Translations under genes and position numbers: made by a program
DNA from: Zeimonas sp003577305
GTDB lineage: Bacteria > Pseudomonadota > Gammaproteobacteria > Burkholderiales > Burkholderiaceae_E
DNA: 64,000 bases
Direction: 5' to 3'
Assembly: GCA_030263385.1 (NCBI GenBank)
Contig: SZOX01000020.1
Span: forward strand, 62,001 to 126,000
Notes under the pieces: model-generated
Told to the model about the DNA's origin: nothing
The model's input: only the letters and a program-made list of their open reading frames with translations
The model's database searches: none
In this document: piece after piece, positions 18,734 through 27,659 of the stretch
Numbering within the stretch: position 1 is the first letter of the stretch
Layout of the letters: each line of letters begins with the position of its first letter

Positions 18734-19842
18734 TCCACGAGCAGCCGTCGCTCTGGCAGCGCCTGCGCCCGCACGTGCTGGTGTTCGACGGACCGTTGCT
18801 GCTGGCGCTGACGCTGCTCGCGGCGCTGAGCATGCTGAACATGTACTCGGCCGCGCTCGATATCGACGGCCGGCTGCAGGACCACGGCCGCAACCTGCTG
18901 ATCGCGTTCGCGATCATGTGGATCGCCGCGAGCCTGCCGCTGCGCCTGGTGCAGCGTTCGGCGGTGCCGCTCTACCTGGCGGGCCTGGTGCTGCTGGTCG
19001 CAGTGGCGCTGTTCGGCGACATCTCGAAAGGCGCGCGGCGCTGGCTCGACCTCGGCGTCACGCGCATCCAGCCCTCGGAGCTGATGAAGATCGCGATGCC
19101 GCTGATGCTCGCGTGGTATTTCCAGCAGCGCGAGGGCGCCCGCAACTGGGCCGACTTCGTCGTCGCCGGCGTGCTGCTCGCGTTCCCGGTCTGGCTGATC
19201 GCCCGCCAGCCCGACCTGGGCACCGCGCTGCTGGTGACCGCCGCCGGGGCCTATGTGATCTTCTTCGCCGGACTGAGCTGGAAAGTGATCGTCGGCGGCC
19301 TGCTCGCCGGCGTCGCCGCGATGCCGGTGCTGTGGTCGGCGATGCACGACTACCAGCGGCACCGCGTCCTGATGATGATCGACCCCTCCACCGATCCGCT
19401 GGGCAAGGGCTTCCACGTGATCCAGTCGACGATCGCGGTCGGCTCGGGCGGCATCTGGGGAAAGGGCTGGACGGTCGGGACGCAGGCGCACCTCGAGTTC
19501 GTTCCAGAACGCACCACCGACTTCATCTTCGCCGTGTTCTCCGAGGAATTCGGCCTGATCGGCAACCTGGTGCTGCTCGCCATCTACCTGCTGCTGATCG
19601 GCCGCGGCCTGGTGATCGCGGCCAACGGCGCGAACATCTTCGCGCGGCTGCTCGCCGGGTCGATCACGCTGGTCTTCTTCACCTACGCGTTCGTGAACAT
19701 CGGCATGGTGTCGGGCATCCTGCCGGTGGTGGGCGTGCCGTTGCCGCTGATGTCGTACGGCGGCACCGCAATGGTCACGCTCGGCTTCGGATCGGGCCTG
19801 CTGATGGCGATCAGCAGGCAGCGCAAGCTGGTGCAGACCTGA
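18730..19842 (+). CDS. rodA: Peptidoglycan glycosyltransferase RodA
   Basis: A 370-residue SEDS-family membrane protein with about ten membrane segments. It shows RQPDLGTALLV, VPERTTDFIF with the conserved catalytic Asp region, and GVPLPLMSYGGTAM, all typical of RodA. It polymerises lipid II and works with PBP2. The ATG overlaps the mrdA stop (ATGA). It ends the rod-shape operon. Confidence 0.95.
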   Translation: MIHEQPSLWQRLRPHVLVFDGPLLLALTLLAALSMLNMYSAALDIDGRLQDHGRNLLIAFAIMWIAASLPLRLVQRSAVPLYLAGLVLLVAVALFGDISKGARRWLDLGVTRIQPSELMKIAMPLMLAWYFQQREGARNWADFVVAGVLLAFPVWLIARQPDLGTALLVTAAGAYVIFFAGLSWKVIVGGLLAGVAAMPVLWSAMHDYQRHRVLMMIDPSTDPLGKGFHVIQSTIAVGSGGIWGKGWTVGTQAHLEFVPERTTDFIFAVFSEEFGLIGNLVLLAIYLLLIGRGLVIAANGANIFARLLAGSITLVFFTYAFVNIGMVSGILPVVGVPLPLMSYGGTAMVTLGFGSGLLMAISRQRKLVQT

Positions 19843-19856
19843 GAACCCGTGAAGCC

Positions 19857-19874
19857 GGCGCCCGCTCAGGCGCC
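19857..19874. terminator. Weak hairpin between rodA and the convergent oxidoreductase
   Basis: A 6-base-pair stem (19857-19862 with 19869-19874) and a 6-base loop lie at the convergent gene ends and overlap the stop of the oxidoreductase gene. No T-run is present. It is a possible shared transcription end. Confidence 0.3.
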
Positions 19875-20882
19875 CTGGTCGCCGGCCACCCGCAGCATGA
19901 TCTTGCCGATGTGCCGCGACGACTCCATCAGCTCGTGTGCGCGCGCCGCGTCGGCGAACTCGAAGGTTTCGTGGACCACCACCTGCACCCTGCCCGAAGC
20001 GAGCAGCGGCCAGACCTGCTCGCGCAACCGCGCGGCGATCTGCGCCTTGTCGGCCGCGCTGCGCGGACGCAGCGTCGAGCCGGTCCAGGTGAGGCGCTTG
20101 ACCATCAGCGGCGTGCAGTCGATCTCGGCCTTCGGCCCGTTCAGGAACGCGATCTGCACCAGGCGGCCCTCGATCGCCAGCGCCTTGAAGTTGCGCGTGA
20201 CGTAGTCGCCGCCCACCATGTCGAGGATCAGGTCGACGCCGCGCCGCCCGGTGAGCGCGGCGATCCGCTCGACGAAGTCTTCGCGGCGGTAGTCGATCGC
20301 CGCGGCGGCGCCGAGCCGTTCGCACACCGCCGCCTTCTCCACGCTGCCCACCGTGGTGTAGACGGTGGCGCCGCGCGCGTGCGCCAGCTGGATCGCGGTC
20401 AGCCCGATCCCCGAGGAGCCTCCGTGCACCAGGAAGGTCTCGCCGGCCACCAGCCGGCCGCGCTCGAACACGTTGGTCCAGACGGTGAAGAAGTTCTCGG
20501 GCAGCGCCGCGGCCTGCAGCAGCGACAGGCCCTGCGGCACCGGCAGCGTCTGGCCGGCCGGCGCCACCGCGTATTGCGCATAGCCGCCGCCGTTGGTGAG
20601 CGCGCAGACCGCATCGCCGATCTTCGGTTCGGCGACGCCCTCGCCCAGCGCCACGACGTGGCCCGACACCTCGAGGCCCAGCACCGGCGAGGCGCCTCGC
20701 GGCGGCGGATAGTGGCCCTGCCGTTGCGCGACGTCGGGGCGGTTGACGCCGGCCCAGGCGACGCGGATCAGCACCTCACCCGCCGCGGGCGCGGGCACCG
20801 GCATGCGGCCGGCGCGCAGGACCGACGGCGCGCCGCCGGCGCCGTGATCGACGAACTCCATCGTTGCGGGAATCTGGCTCAT
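19866..20882 (-). CDS. NAD(P)H:quinone oxidoreductase, zinc-free MDR family
   Basis: A 338-residue medium-chain reductase of the quinone oxidoreductase/PIG3 type. It has an N-terminal GroES-like domain with GVNRPDVAQRQGHYPPP and a Rossmann domain with the NADPH-binding VHGGSSGIGLTAIQLAHARG. The catalytic-zinc ligands of alcohol dehydrogenases are absent. It probably reduces quinones or enones with NADPH. The ATG at 20882 gives the usual N-terminus. It is divergent from the Rid-like gene. Confidence 0.88.
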   Translation of the reverse strand: MSQIPATMEFVDHGAGGAPSVLRAGRMPVPAPAAGEVLIRVAWAGVNRPDVAQRQGHYPPPRGASPVLGLEVSGHVVALGEGVAEPKIGDAVCALTNGGGYAQYAVAPAGQTLPVPQGLSLLQAAALPENFFTVWTNVFERGRLVAGETFLVHGGSSGIGLTAIQLAHARGATVYTTVGSVEKAAVCERLGAAAAIDYRREDFVERIAALTGRRGVDLILDMVGGDYVTRNFKALAIEGRLVQIAFLNGPKAEIDCTPLMVKRLTWTGSTLRPRSAADKAQIAARLREQVWPLLASGRVQVVVHETFEFADAARAHELMESSRHIGKIMLRVAGDQGA

Positions 20883-20962
20883 GACCTGACCGGGATGCTT
20901 GCGCAGGCTGGCCGTGTCGCGCATAGTCGCCCGACCGGACCCTTGTGACCGAGGCAGCAGAG

Positions 20963-21760
20963 GTGGCAACCATACACAATTCCGCCGGCGCGGACTATGC
21001 TTTCCTCGAAGGCGGACGGGCCTTCTCTTCGGGCGTCGTCGCGCTGCCGGGCTTCGAGATCGTGCGGGTGCGCTTCGCACGTCCGTTGCCGATCGCCGAA
21101 GGGTTCGACGCGATCGCCGCGCACCTGCGCGAGCGCCACCGCCCGCTCACCGCGTTGTGCGCGGCCGAGTTGCGCTCGCCCGAGCCGGTGGGGCTGGCGG
21201 GCTTCGGCGACTTCAACGCCGGCTGGGTCGAGGTGCTCGAAAGCTGGGGCCTGTTCCGCAACGGGCGCAACCCGGTGGCGCGCAGCAACGTCTGCCCGGT
21301 GCACGATGCACCGGCGCAACCGGTCTTTCACGCGTTCAGCTACACGGTGCCCGTAGGCGCGGCCCAGACCGGCCTGCTCACCACCTCCGACCACGCGGCC
21401 GACGCGCCCGGTCCGCGCAGCTTCGTGATCGCCGGCTACGCCGAGTGGGAGCAGGCCGCGGCGTTTCCGGAAGGCATCGTCGCGTACCGCGACACCTCGC
21501 GCGCCGGCCTGGCGCGCAAGGCGGCCTTCGTGCTCGACGGCCTGCAGCGCAACACCGCCGCGCTCGGCGGCGACTGGAGCATGGTGACCGCAGTGCAGGT
21601 CTACACCGCGCACGAGATCGGCGCACTGGTGGCCGGCCAGTTCGTGCCGCGCGACCTGGCCCGGCTCGGCATCGACTGGCACGTGTGCCGCCCACCGATC
21701 GAAGGCCTCGAATTCGAGATCGACGTGCGCTGCGTGCGCCGCGAACTCGTGATCGATTGA
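20963..21760 (+). CDS. Rid-like (YjgF/YER057c-type) protein of unknown substrate
   Basis: A soluble 265-residue protein. I do not recognise its first two thirds. The last third (VQVYTAHEIGALV to RPPIEGLEFEIDVRCV) resembles the end of a Rid-fold domain, a family including enamine/imine and aminomuconate deaminases; the length would allow two Rid-like modules, the first degenerate. The GTG at 20963 is chosen because GAGG lies 8 bases upstream; GTG 20945 is an alternative. It is 23 bases from a TPP enzyme gene and probably co-transcribed with it, so it may deaminate or detoxify an intermediate of that pathway. Function is inferred and uncertain. Confidence 0.6.
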   Translation: MATIHNSAGADYAFLEGGRAFSSGVVALPGFEIVRVRFARPLPIAEGFDAIAAHLRERHRPLTALCAAELRSPEPVGLAGFGDFNAGWVEVLESWGLFRNGRNPVARSNVCPVHDAPAQPVFHAFSYTVPVGAAQTGLLTTSDHAADAPGPRSFVIAGYAEWEQAAAFPEGIVAYRDTSRAGLARKAAFVLDGLQRNTAALGGDWSMVTAVQVYTAHEIGALVAGQFVPRDLARLGIDWHVCRPPIEGLEFEIDVRCVRRELVID

Positions 21761-21783
21761 GAGCTGCTCATCCGGGAGACACG

Positions 21784-23541
21784 ATGTCGGAAATCAGCGG
21801 CGGTGAACTGATCGCGCGCATGCTCCAGAAGGAAGGAGTCGAGAAAGTCTTCGGCATCATCGACGGCACCTACTTCGGCTTCTACTCGGCGCTGCACCGG
21901 CTGGGCATCGAGATCGTCACGCCGCGCCACGAGACCAGCGCCGCGCACATGGCGGGTGCCTACGCGCGGCTCACCGGCCGGCTGGGCGTGTGCATGGCCA
22001 GCAACGGGCCGGGCGTTGCCAACCTGCTGCCGGGGCTTGTGGTCGAGCAGGCCGAGGGCAACCGGGTGCTCGCGATCACCAGCGCGCGGCGCATCGGCAT
22101 CGCCGGCGCCGAGCGGCCCGGCGCCTACCAGAACTTCGACCAGACCGGCGTGATCGCGCGCATCGCCAAGTCGAGCATCGCGGTGCCCGCGTTCGAACGC
22201 ATCGGCGAGATCGTGCGCAGGGCGCTGCGCCGCAGCTGGGAGGGCCGCCCCGGCGTGGTCCACGTCGACGTGCCCGAGAGCATCATGAACGGCAAGTTCA
22301 AGGATGCCGGCGGGCCGCCGCAGGAGCCGCACCGCTACCGGCGCATCGACCCGCTGCCGGCCGCGCCCGGGCTGGTCGCGGTCGCGGCGCAGTGGCTGGC
22401 GCAGGCCGATGCGCCGGCAATCCACGCGGGCAGCGGCGTCGTCCACGCGGCGGCGTACGACGCCCTGCGGCGCGTGGCCGAGGCGCTGCATGCGCCGGTC
22501 ACGACCAGCTGGGCAGCCCGCGGCGCGCTGCCCGAGTCGTCGCCGTTGGCGATCCCGATGGTGCACATCGAGCTCAACCACAAGCTGCGCAACGAAGCCG
22601 ACGCGATGCTGATCCTCGGCTCGCGCGTCGGCGAGACCGACTGGTGGGGCAAGCCCCCCTACTGGCGCGATGCGGCCGCCCAGAAGACGATCCAGGTCGA
22701 CGTGGACGGCGAGGCGCTCGGCATGAACCGGCCGGTCGACCTGGCGATCGCCGCCGACGCGCGCTCGTTCCTCGAGCAGCTGGCCGCCGAGCTCGAACGC
22801 CGGCGCGACGAGATCCGGCTCGACGAGCGGCGCGCGCGCATCGAGCGCTACGCCAGGGCGATGCGCGAAGACCGCGCGCGCTGGGACAAGGCGCTCGCCG
22901 ACTTCTCGGTGCCGATGAACCCGGCGCACGTGGCGCACACATGCCGCGAAGTGTTTCCCGACGACACGGTGCTGGTGGCCGACGGCGGCAACGCGGCGGT
23001 CTGGACGATGTTTCACTGGCAGGCGAGGCAGCCGAACACGCTGCTGTCGACCTTCAAGTTCGGCATGCTCGGGGCCGGCGTCGCGCAGGCGCTCGGCGCC
23101 GCGGCGGCGCGCCCGGGGCGCCCGGTGTGCTGCATCATCGGCGACGGCGCGATGGGCTTTCACCCGCAGGAGATCGAGACCGCAGTGCGCAACCGGCTGC
23201 CGGTGGTCTATCTCGTGCTGTGCGACCGGCAGTGGGGCATGGTCAAGATGAACCAGCAGTTCATGCTCAAGCCGCTCAAGACGATGATCGTGAAGTCGCT
23301 CGGCCCCGACGAGACGATCAAGGCCGACCTCGGCGAGATCGAATTCGACCGCATGGCCCAGGCGATGGGTGCGCACGGCGAGCGCGTCGCCGACCCGCGG
23401 CAGCTGCGCGCGGCGCTCGAGCGCGCGATCGCGTCGGGCAAGTGCGCAGTCGTGCACGTCGACGTCGACCCGGTCAGGCACATGTGGGCCCCGGGCCTGA
23501 TCCACTTCAAGAAGATGCACGAAGAGCCCAGGGGCCGCTGA
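21784..23541 (+). CDS. Thiamine-diphosphate-dependent enzyme, acetolactate-synthase-like
   Basis: A 585-residue enzyme with the three-domain layout of the acetolactate synthase/benzoylformate decarboxylase family: PYR domain (1-170) with catalytic Glu50 in TPRHETSAAHMAG, a central domain (about 190-330) and a PP domain (370-550) with GDGAMGF (453 onward). The second half of the cofactor motif reads LCDRQWGM, with Cys-Asp where many members have Asn-Asn. The reaction (decarboxylation, carboligation or C-C cleavage of a 2-oxo acid or acyl-CoA) cannot be told from sequence. A GGGAG site precedes the ATG. It is flanked by a Rid-like gene and a carrier gene. Confidence 0.82.
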   Translation: MSEISGGELIARMLQKEGVEKVFGIIDGTYFGFYSALHRLGIEIVTPRHETSAAHMAGAYARLTGRLGVCMASNGPGVANLLPGLVVEQAEGNRVLAITSARRIGIAGAERPGAYQNFDQTGVIARIAKSSIAVPAFERIGEIVRRALRRSWEGRPGVVHVDVPESIMNGKFKDAGGPPQEPHRYRRIDPLPAAPGLVAVAAQWLAQADAPAIHAGSGVVHAAAYDALRRVAEALHAPVTTSWAARGALPESSPLAIPMVHIELNHKLRNEADAMLILGSRVGETDWWGKPPYWRDAAAQKTIQVDVDGEALGMNRPVDLAIAADARSFLEQLAAELERRRDEIRLDERRARIERYARAMREDRARWDKALADFSVPMNPAHVAHTCREVFPDDTVLVADGGNAAVWTMFHWQARQPNTLLSTFKFGMLGAGVAQALGAAAARPGRPVCCIIGDGAMGFHPQEIETAVRNRLPVVYLVLCDRQWGMVKMNQQFMLKPLKTMIVKSLGPDETIKADLGEIEFDRMAQAMGAHGERVADPRQLRAALERAIASGKCAVVHVDVDPVRHMWAPGLIHFKKMHEEPRGR

Positions 23542-23551
23542 GCCGCGATCG

Positions 23552-24463
23552 ATGAGCGAAATCGACCTCGTCCGGCTGAACTTCAGCCCGGAAGCGCTGG
23601 GCGTTCTCAACGTCATCCTCGCGCTGGTGCTCTTCGGGGTTGCGCTCGACATGCGGGTGTCCGATTTCAGGGGCGTCGCCGCCGCGCCGCGCGCGACGCT
23701 GATCGGCATGCTCGGGCAGTTCCTGCTGCTGCCGGCCGTGGGCTGGGCGATCGGCATGGTGCTGAAGCCGGCACCGAGCATCGCGCTCGGCCTGATCCTG
23801 GTAGCCGCGTGCCCCGGGGGCAACATCTCGAACTTCCTCACCCATTTCGCGCGCGGCAACACGGCGCTGTCGATCACGATGACCTCGATCTCGACGCTCG
23901 CGTCGCTGGTCTTCACGCCGTTGAACCTGACGGTCTGGGGCAGCCTCAACCCGGACACCGCGCGAATCCTCACGGCGGTGAACCTGAACCCGCTCGACGT
24001 GCTGGTCACGATCGTGTTCCTGCTCGGCATCCCGGCTGCGCTCGGCATGGGCGTGGCGCACTGGTTTCCGAAGGCGGCCGCGCGCGCGCAGCGACCGGCC
24101 AAGATCCTCTCGCTGCTGTTCTTCGGGGTGTTCGTCGTCGGCGCGCTCGCCGGCAACTGGGCCTACTTCATCGACTACGTCGGCCGCGTCGTGCTGGTGG
24201 TGTTCCTGATGAACGGCCTCGGCCTGCTGGTCGGTTACTGGATCGGCCGCCTCGCCCGCCTGTCGGAGGCCGACTGCCGTGCCACCTCGATCGAGGTGGG
24301 CATCCAGAACTCCGGCTTCGGCCTGATCCTCGTCTTCAATTTCTTCGGCGGCATGGGCGGCATGGCGATCGTCGCGGCCTGGTGGGGCATCTGGCACGTC
24401 CTCACCGGCCTGGCGCTCGCGACCTGGTGGCGCCGCAGGCCGCCGCCGGTGCCCGCCAGGTGA
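23552..24463 (+). CDS. Sodium-dependent carrier, bile acid:Na+ symporter (BASS) family
   Basis: A 303-residue membrane protein with nine or ten hydrophobic segments and the BASS signature ACPGGNISNFLTHFARGN near residue 90, followed by the conserved second-half crossover GIQNSGFGLIL. Bacterial members import organic acids such as pantoate, 2-oxo acids or steroids with Na+. It starts 11 bases after the TPP enzyme gene, suggesting it supplies that enzyme's substrate; this is inferred. Its stop overlaps the next start (GTGA). Confidence 0.87.
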   Translation: MSEIDLVRLNFSPEALGVLNVILALVLFGVALDMRVSDFRGVAAAPRATLIGMLGQFLLLPAVGWAIGMVLKPAPSIALGLILVAACPGGNISNFLTHFARGNTALSITMTSISTLASLVFTPLNLTVWGSLNPDTARILTAVNLNPLDVLVTIVFLLGIPAALGMGVAHWFPKAAARAQRPAKILSLLFFGVFVVGALAGNWAYFIDYVGRVVLVVFLMNGLGLLVGYWIGRLARLSEADCRATSIEVGIQNSGFGLILVFNFFGGMGGMAIVAAWWGIWHVLTGLALATWWRRRPPPVPAR

Positions 24464-25428
24464 ACGCGGCGCGCGTCTTCGTCACCGGCGCCAGCGGCTA
24501 CCTGGGCAGCCAGCTGGTGGCCGCGCTCGCCGCTGCCGGCATCGGCGTGCTCGCGAGCGACGTGCGCGAATGCCCGCCGGGGCGGCGCGTGCCCGGCGTG
24601 CACTACCTGATCGCCGACGTGCGCTCGCCCGGGCTCGCGCAGGCGATGCGCGGCTGCGAGGTCGTGGTCCATCTCGCTTCGATCGTCACGCCCGGCCCCG
24701 GCAGCAGCCGCGCACTCGAGTATGCGGTCGACGTGCTCGGCACGCGCAACGTGCTCGAGGCCTGCCTCGCCGCGGGCGTCAGGCGCATCGTCGTCAGCTC
24801 GAGCGGCGCGGCCTACGGATACCACGCCGACAACCCCGCGTGGATCACCGAGGACCAGCCGCTGCGCGGCAACGACGAGTTCGCCTATGCGCGCCACAAG
24901 CGGCTGGTCGAGGAGATGCTCGCGCGTCATCGCATCGAGCACCCGGAGCTGGGCCAGGTGGTGTTGCGCATCGGCACGATCCTCGGCGAGGCCACCCGCA
25001 ACCAGATCACCGACCTGTTCGAGAAACCCCGGCTGATCGCGATCCGCGGCTCGGACAGTCCGTTCGTCTTCGTCTGGGACCAGGACGTGGTCGGCGCGAT
25101 CATGCACGCGATCGGCGGCGCGCCCGACGGCGTCTACAACCTCGCCGGCGACGGCGCGCTCACCATCGGGCAGATCGCCGAGCGCCTGGGCAAGCGCTGC
25201 ATCGTGCTGCCGGCCTGGCTGCTGCAGGGCGCGCTCGCGCTGCTCGAGCGACTCGGGCTCACGCAGTACGGGCCCGGGCAGGTGCGCTTCCTGCGCTACC
25301 GGCCGGTGCTCGACAACACGCGGCTCAAGCGCGATTTCGGCTATGTGCCGCGCCTGACGTCGGAGCAGGCCTTCGAGCTGTGGATGCACGCGCGCGGTGC
25401 GCGACCAGGCCCAATGCGCGGCCCCTGA
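24460..25428 (+). CDS. NAD-dependent epimerase/dehydratase, extended SDR family
   Basis: A 322-residue extended short-chain dehydrogenase. The Rossmann motif is VTGASGYLGS at the N-terminus, the catalytic Ser lies in VVSSSGAAYG and the Tyr-x3-Lys in YARHKRLVEE. The substrate is unknown; sugar nucleotide and 3-beta-hydroxysteroid-like substrates are both possible for the family. The GTG start overlaps the carrier gene stop by 4 bases, so translation is probably coupled. Confidence 0.85.
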   Translation: MNAARVFVTGASGYLGSQLVAALAAAGIGVLASDVRECPPGRRVPGVHYLIADVRSPGLAQAMRGCEVVVHLASIVTPGPGSSRALEYAVDVLGTRNVLEACLAAGVRRIVVSSSGAAYGYHADNPAWITEDQPLRGNDEFAYARHKRLVEEMLARHRIEHPELGQVVLRIGTILGEATRNQITDLFEKPRLIAIRGSDSPFVFVWDQDVVGAIMHAIGGAPDGVYNLAGDGALTIGQIAERLGKRCIVLPAWLLQGALALLERLGLTQYGPGQVRFLRYRPVLDNTRLKRDFGYVPRLTSEQAFELWMHARGARPGPMRGP

Positions 25429-25434
25429 CCGAAC

Positions 25435-25812
25435 GTGCGCGAATTCTCCGGGGCAACCGTCGTCGTGAGCGGCGCCGCAGCCGGACTCGGGCGCGCGCTG
25501 CACGGCTTCTTCGACAGCCTGCGCAGCGAAGTGTCCGCCGCCGGTGTCGCGGTCATGCTCGCCTGCCCTTCGTTCATCGCCACCGACATCGACCGGCACG
25601 CGCTCGGCCCGGACGGCAGCCCTTTTCGCGGTGCGAAGGCACTGGTCGGCAAGCCGGCGACGCCCGAGGCCGTCGCCGACCGGATCTACGAGGCGGCGCG
25701 CCGCGAGCGACGGCTGCTGCTGCCGGGCGCCACCGCGCGGCTCGCCTGGTGGCTTTCGCGACTGACACCGGCCGGCTATGCGCGCATCATGACGGCCCGG
25801 ATGCGCCGGTGA
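25435..25812 (+). pseudogene. SDR oxidoreductase gene with an in-frame internal deletion
   Basis: A 125-codon open frame whose first 22 codons encode an SDR start (VVVSGAAAGLGRAL, the cofactor-binding GxxxGxG) and whose next codons encode HGFFDSLR and ACPSFIATDI. In full-length SDRs these segments normally lie about 130-140 residues further on, after the active site. The NNAG strand motif, catalytic Ser and YxxxK are therefore missing while the frame is kept, and the C-terminal part looks intact. A functional dehydrogenase is not possible. It lies 6 bases after the epimerase gene. Genuine gene decay and an assembly collapse are both possible. Confidence 0.8.
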
Positions 25813-25823
25813 ACACCCTGCCC

Positions 25824-26687
25824 ATGAAATCCGGATCGACCATCGCCGCCGAACTGATCGCACTGCTCGAAGGTTGCGCGGCGCACGCACCGTTTCCGCA
25901 GGTGCGCGCGCTGCACCTGCCGCGTCCCGGGACGCTGGACACGCGACGCGGCGAGTTCTGCGCGCTCGAGCTCGAAGACGGCACGCTCGGGCTCGCGTTC
26001 GTGCTGCTCGGCGACACCTGGGCGCGGCTCGGCGAGCGCGAAGCCCGCGCCGGGCTGGCGGGCGCCAACGCACTGCGGCTCGCGCGCGGCTACGCGCGCG
26101 ACGACGCTGTCGGGCGCACGCTCGGCATGGCCGCAATCAACGCGCTGACCCGCTGCATCTTCGACCGCATCGGCTACGTCGCGCCCGAGAGCACCGACTC
26201 GATCGGCGAGCTCGACCCGCGCGCCGACGACCACGTCGGCATGGTCGGCCTGTTCGGGCCGCTGCTCGGACGCTGCACCGCGGCCGGCGCGCGCGTCACC
26301 GTGATCGAGCTGCGCGAAGATCTCGTCGGCGAGCACGACGGCTATCGCGTCACCCTCGACGCCGCCGAACTGGCCTCGTGCAACAAGGTGCTGTGCACCA
26401 GCTCGGTGCTGCTGAACGGCACCGCCGACCACATCCTCGGCCACTGTGCGAATGCCACCCGGGTCGCGATGATCGGCCCGGGCGCCGGCTGCGTGCCCGA
26501 TCCGCTGTTCCGGCGCGGCGTCACCCTGTTCGGGGGCAGCTGGATCACCGACGCCGCGGCCGTGGTCGATGCGCTGCGCGCCGGCGAATCCTGGAGCGCG
26601 CACGCCCGCAAGGTCGCGATCCGGCGCGACGAATACCCGGGCCTCGAGCGCCTGGGAGCCTTGACCGGGCGGCGTGCTCCGGGCTAG
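25824..26687 (+). CDS. DUF364/DUF4213 putative heavy-metal chelation protein
   Basis: A 287-residue soluble protein. The N-terminal part fits DUF4213 (TLGMAAINALTRC) and the C-terminal part fits DUF364: KVLCTSSVLLNGTADHIL, then IGPGAGCVPDPLFRRGVTLFGG. The family is called putative heavy-metal chelation and is often near corrinoid or metal genes, but its chemistry is unknown. ATG 25824 is used; a GTG at 25809 overlapping the previous stop is equally possible. Confidence 0.75.
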   Translation: MKSGSTIAAELIALLEGCAAHAPFPQVRALHLPRPGTLDTRRGEFCALELEDGTLGLAFVLLGDTWARLGEREARAGLAGANALRLARGYARDDAVGRTLGMAAINALTRCIFDRIGYVAPESTDSIGELDPRADDHVGMVGLFGPLLGRCTAAGARVTVIELREDLVGEHDGYRVTLDAAELASCNKVLCTSSVLLNGTADHILGHCANATRVAMIGPGAGCVPDPLFRRGVTLFGGSWITDAAAVVDALRAGESWSAHARKVAIRRDEYPGLERLGALTGRRAPG

Positions 26688-26901
26688 CCTTGCACCCGAA
26701 GGCATCGGGACGCGGACGGTCAGTGTCGCGACGCCTGCAGCTCCGACGGCGGGCGGGTCGCAGAAGCGCCGGGCATCGAAACGACGCACGGCGCGCCCCC
26801 GGGCCGGCACGCCCGAGGAAGGGCAGCCGCCACTCGCGGCTCATGGGGCGCGGCAGCAAACCCGCGCCCCTTTCCTTTTGCCCTTCGCCCTTCTTTTCCG
26901 G

Positions 26902-27627
26902 ATGTCCGCAACTGCCCTGATCCGCGCCGCCCGGGAACTGTCGCGCGCGGTCTCGACGCTGCGCTTCGGTCCGCCGGTCGCGCACGTCTACAACCCGCTC
27001 GACTACGCCTGGGCGCCGCACGAAGCCTGGCTGCGCCGCTACGGCGCCGGGCGCAAGCGGGTGGTGTTCGTCGGCATGAACCCGGGGCCGTTCGGCATGA
27101 TGCAGACCGGCGTGCCGTTCGGCGAAGTCGCCGCGGTGCGCGACTGGATGGGCCTGCACGCGCCGGTGCGCCGCCCCGCCGACGAGCACCCGAAGCGCCC
27201 GATCGAGGGGTTCGCCTGCCGGCGCTCGGAGGTGAGCGGCAGGCGCCTGTGGGGCTGGGCCGCCGAACGATTCGGCAGCGCCCCGGCGTTCTTCGAGCAA
27301 TGCTTCGTGGTGAACTACTGCCCGCTGGTGTTCCTCGAGGCGAGCGGGCGCAACTTCACCCCCGAGAGGCTCCCGGCTGCCGAACTGCAACCGCTGCAGC
27401 AGGCCTGCGACGCGCACCTGCGTGCGGCGATCGAGGCCTTGCGGCCGGAATGGGCGATCGGCATCGGAGCCTGGGCCATGAAGCGCGCCCAGGCGGCGCT
27501 CGGCGCCGACACCGGGGTCCGGATCGACCAGATCCTGCACCCCAGCCCGGCCAGCCCGGCGGCCAATCGCGGCTGGGCGCCGCAGGTCGACGCCCGGCTC
27601 GAGCAACTCGGCGTCCTTGCGAATTGA
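26902..27627 (+). CDS. SMUG-type uracil-DNA glycosylase
   Basis: A 241-residue protein of the single-strand-selective SMUG branch. Motif 1 is GMNPGPFGMMQTGVPFG with Asn60 activating water, and motif 2 is HPSPASPAANRGW with His213. SMUG enzymes remove uracil and oxidised pyrimidines from DNA. The ATG at 26902 gives a normal length; the open frame extends upstream to 26674 without conserved sequence. The preceding 214 bases contain no recognisable gene, only a pyrimidine-rich tract just before the start. Confidence 0.88.
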   Translation: MSATALIRAARELSRAVSTLRFGPPVAHVYNPLDYAWAPHEAWLRRYGAGRKRVVFVGMNPGPFGMMQTGVPFGEVAAVRDWMGLHAPVRRPADEHPKRPIEGFACRRSEVSGRRLWGWAAERFGSAPAFFEQCFVVNYCPLVFLEASGRNFTPERLPAAELQPLQQACDAHLRAAIEALRPEWAIGIGAWAMKRAQAALGADTGVRIDQILHPSPASPAANRGWAPQVDARLEQLGVLAN

Positions 27628-27642
27628 CGTTTACGTAAACTG
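27624..27642 (+). promoter_or_regulatory. LiuR-type operator 1, before the MerR regulator gene
   Basis: TTGACGTTTACGTAAACTG, containing the perfect 12-base palindrome 27629-27640. It differs by one base from the site at 28056-28074. The TTGACG may also act as a -35 box for the regulator, indicating autoregulation. It resembles operators described for LiuR-type MerR regulators; binding is inferred. Confidence 0.72.
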
Positions 27643-27659
27643 TGATCGATCATGCGCGA

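Noticed and set aside
26674..26901. In-frame upstream extension of the SMUG glycosylase gene
   Set aside because: The extra residues are Arg/Pro/Ala-rich and unlike the family; ATG 26902 gives the normal N-terminus.
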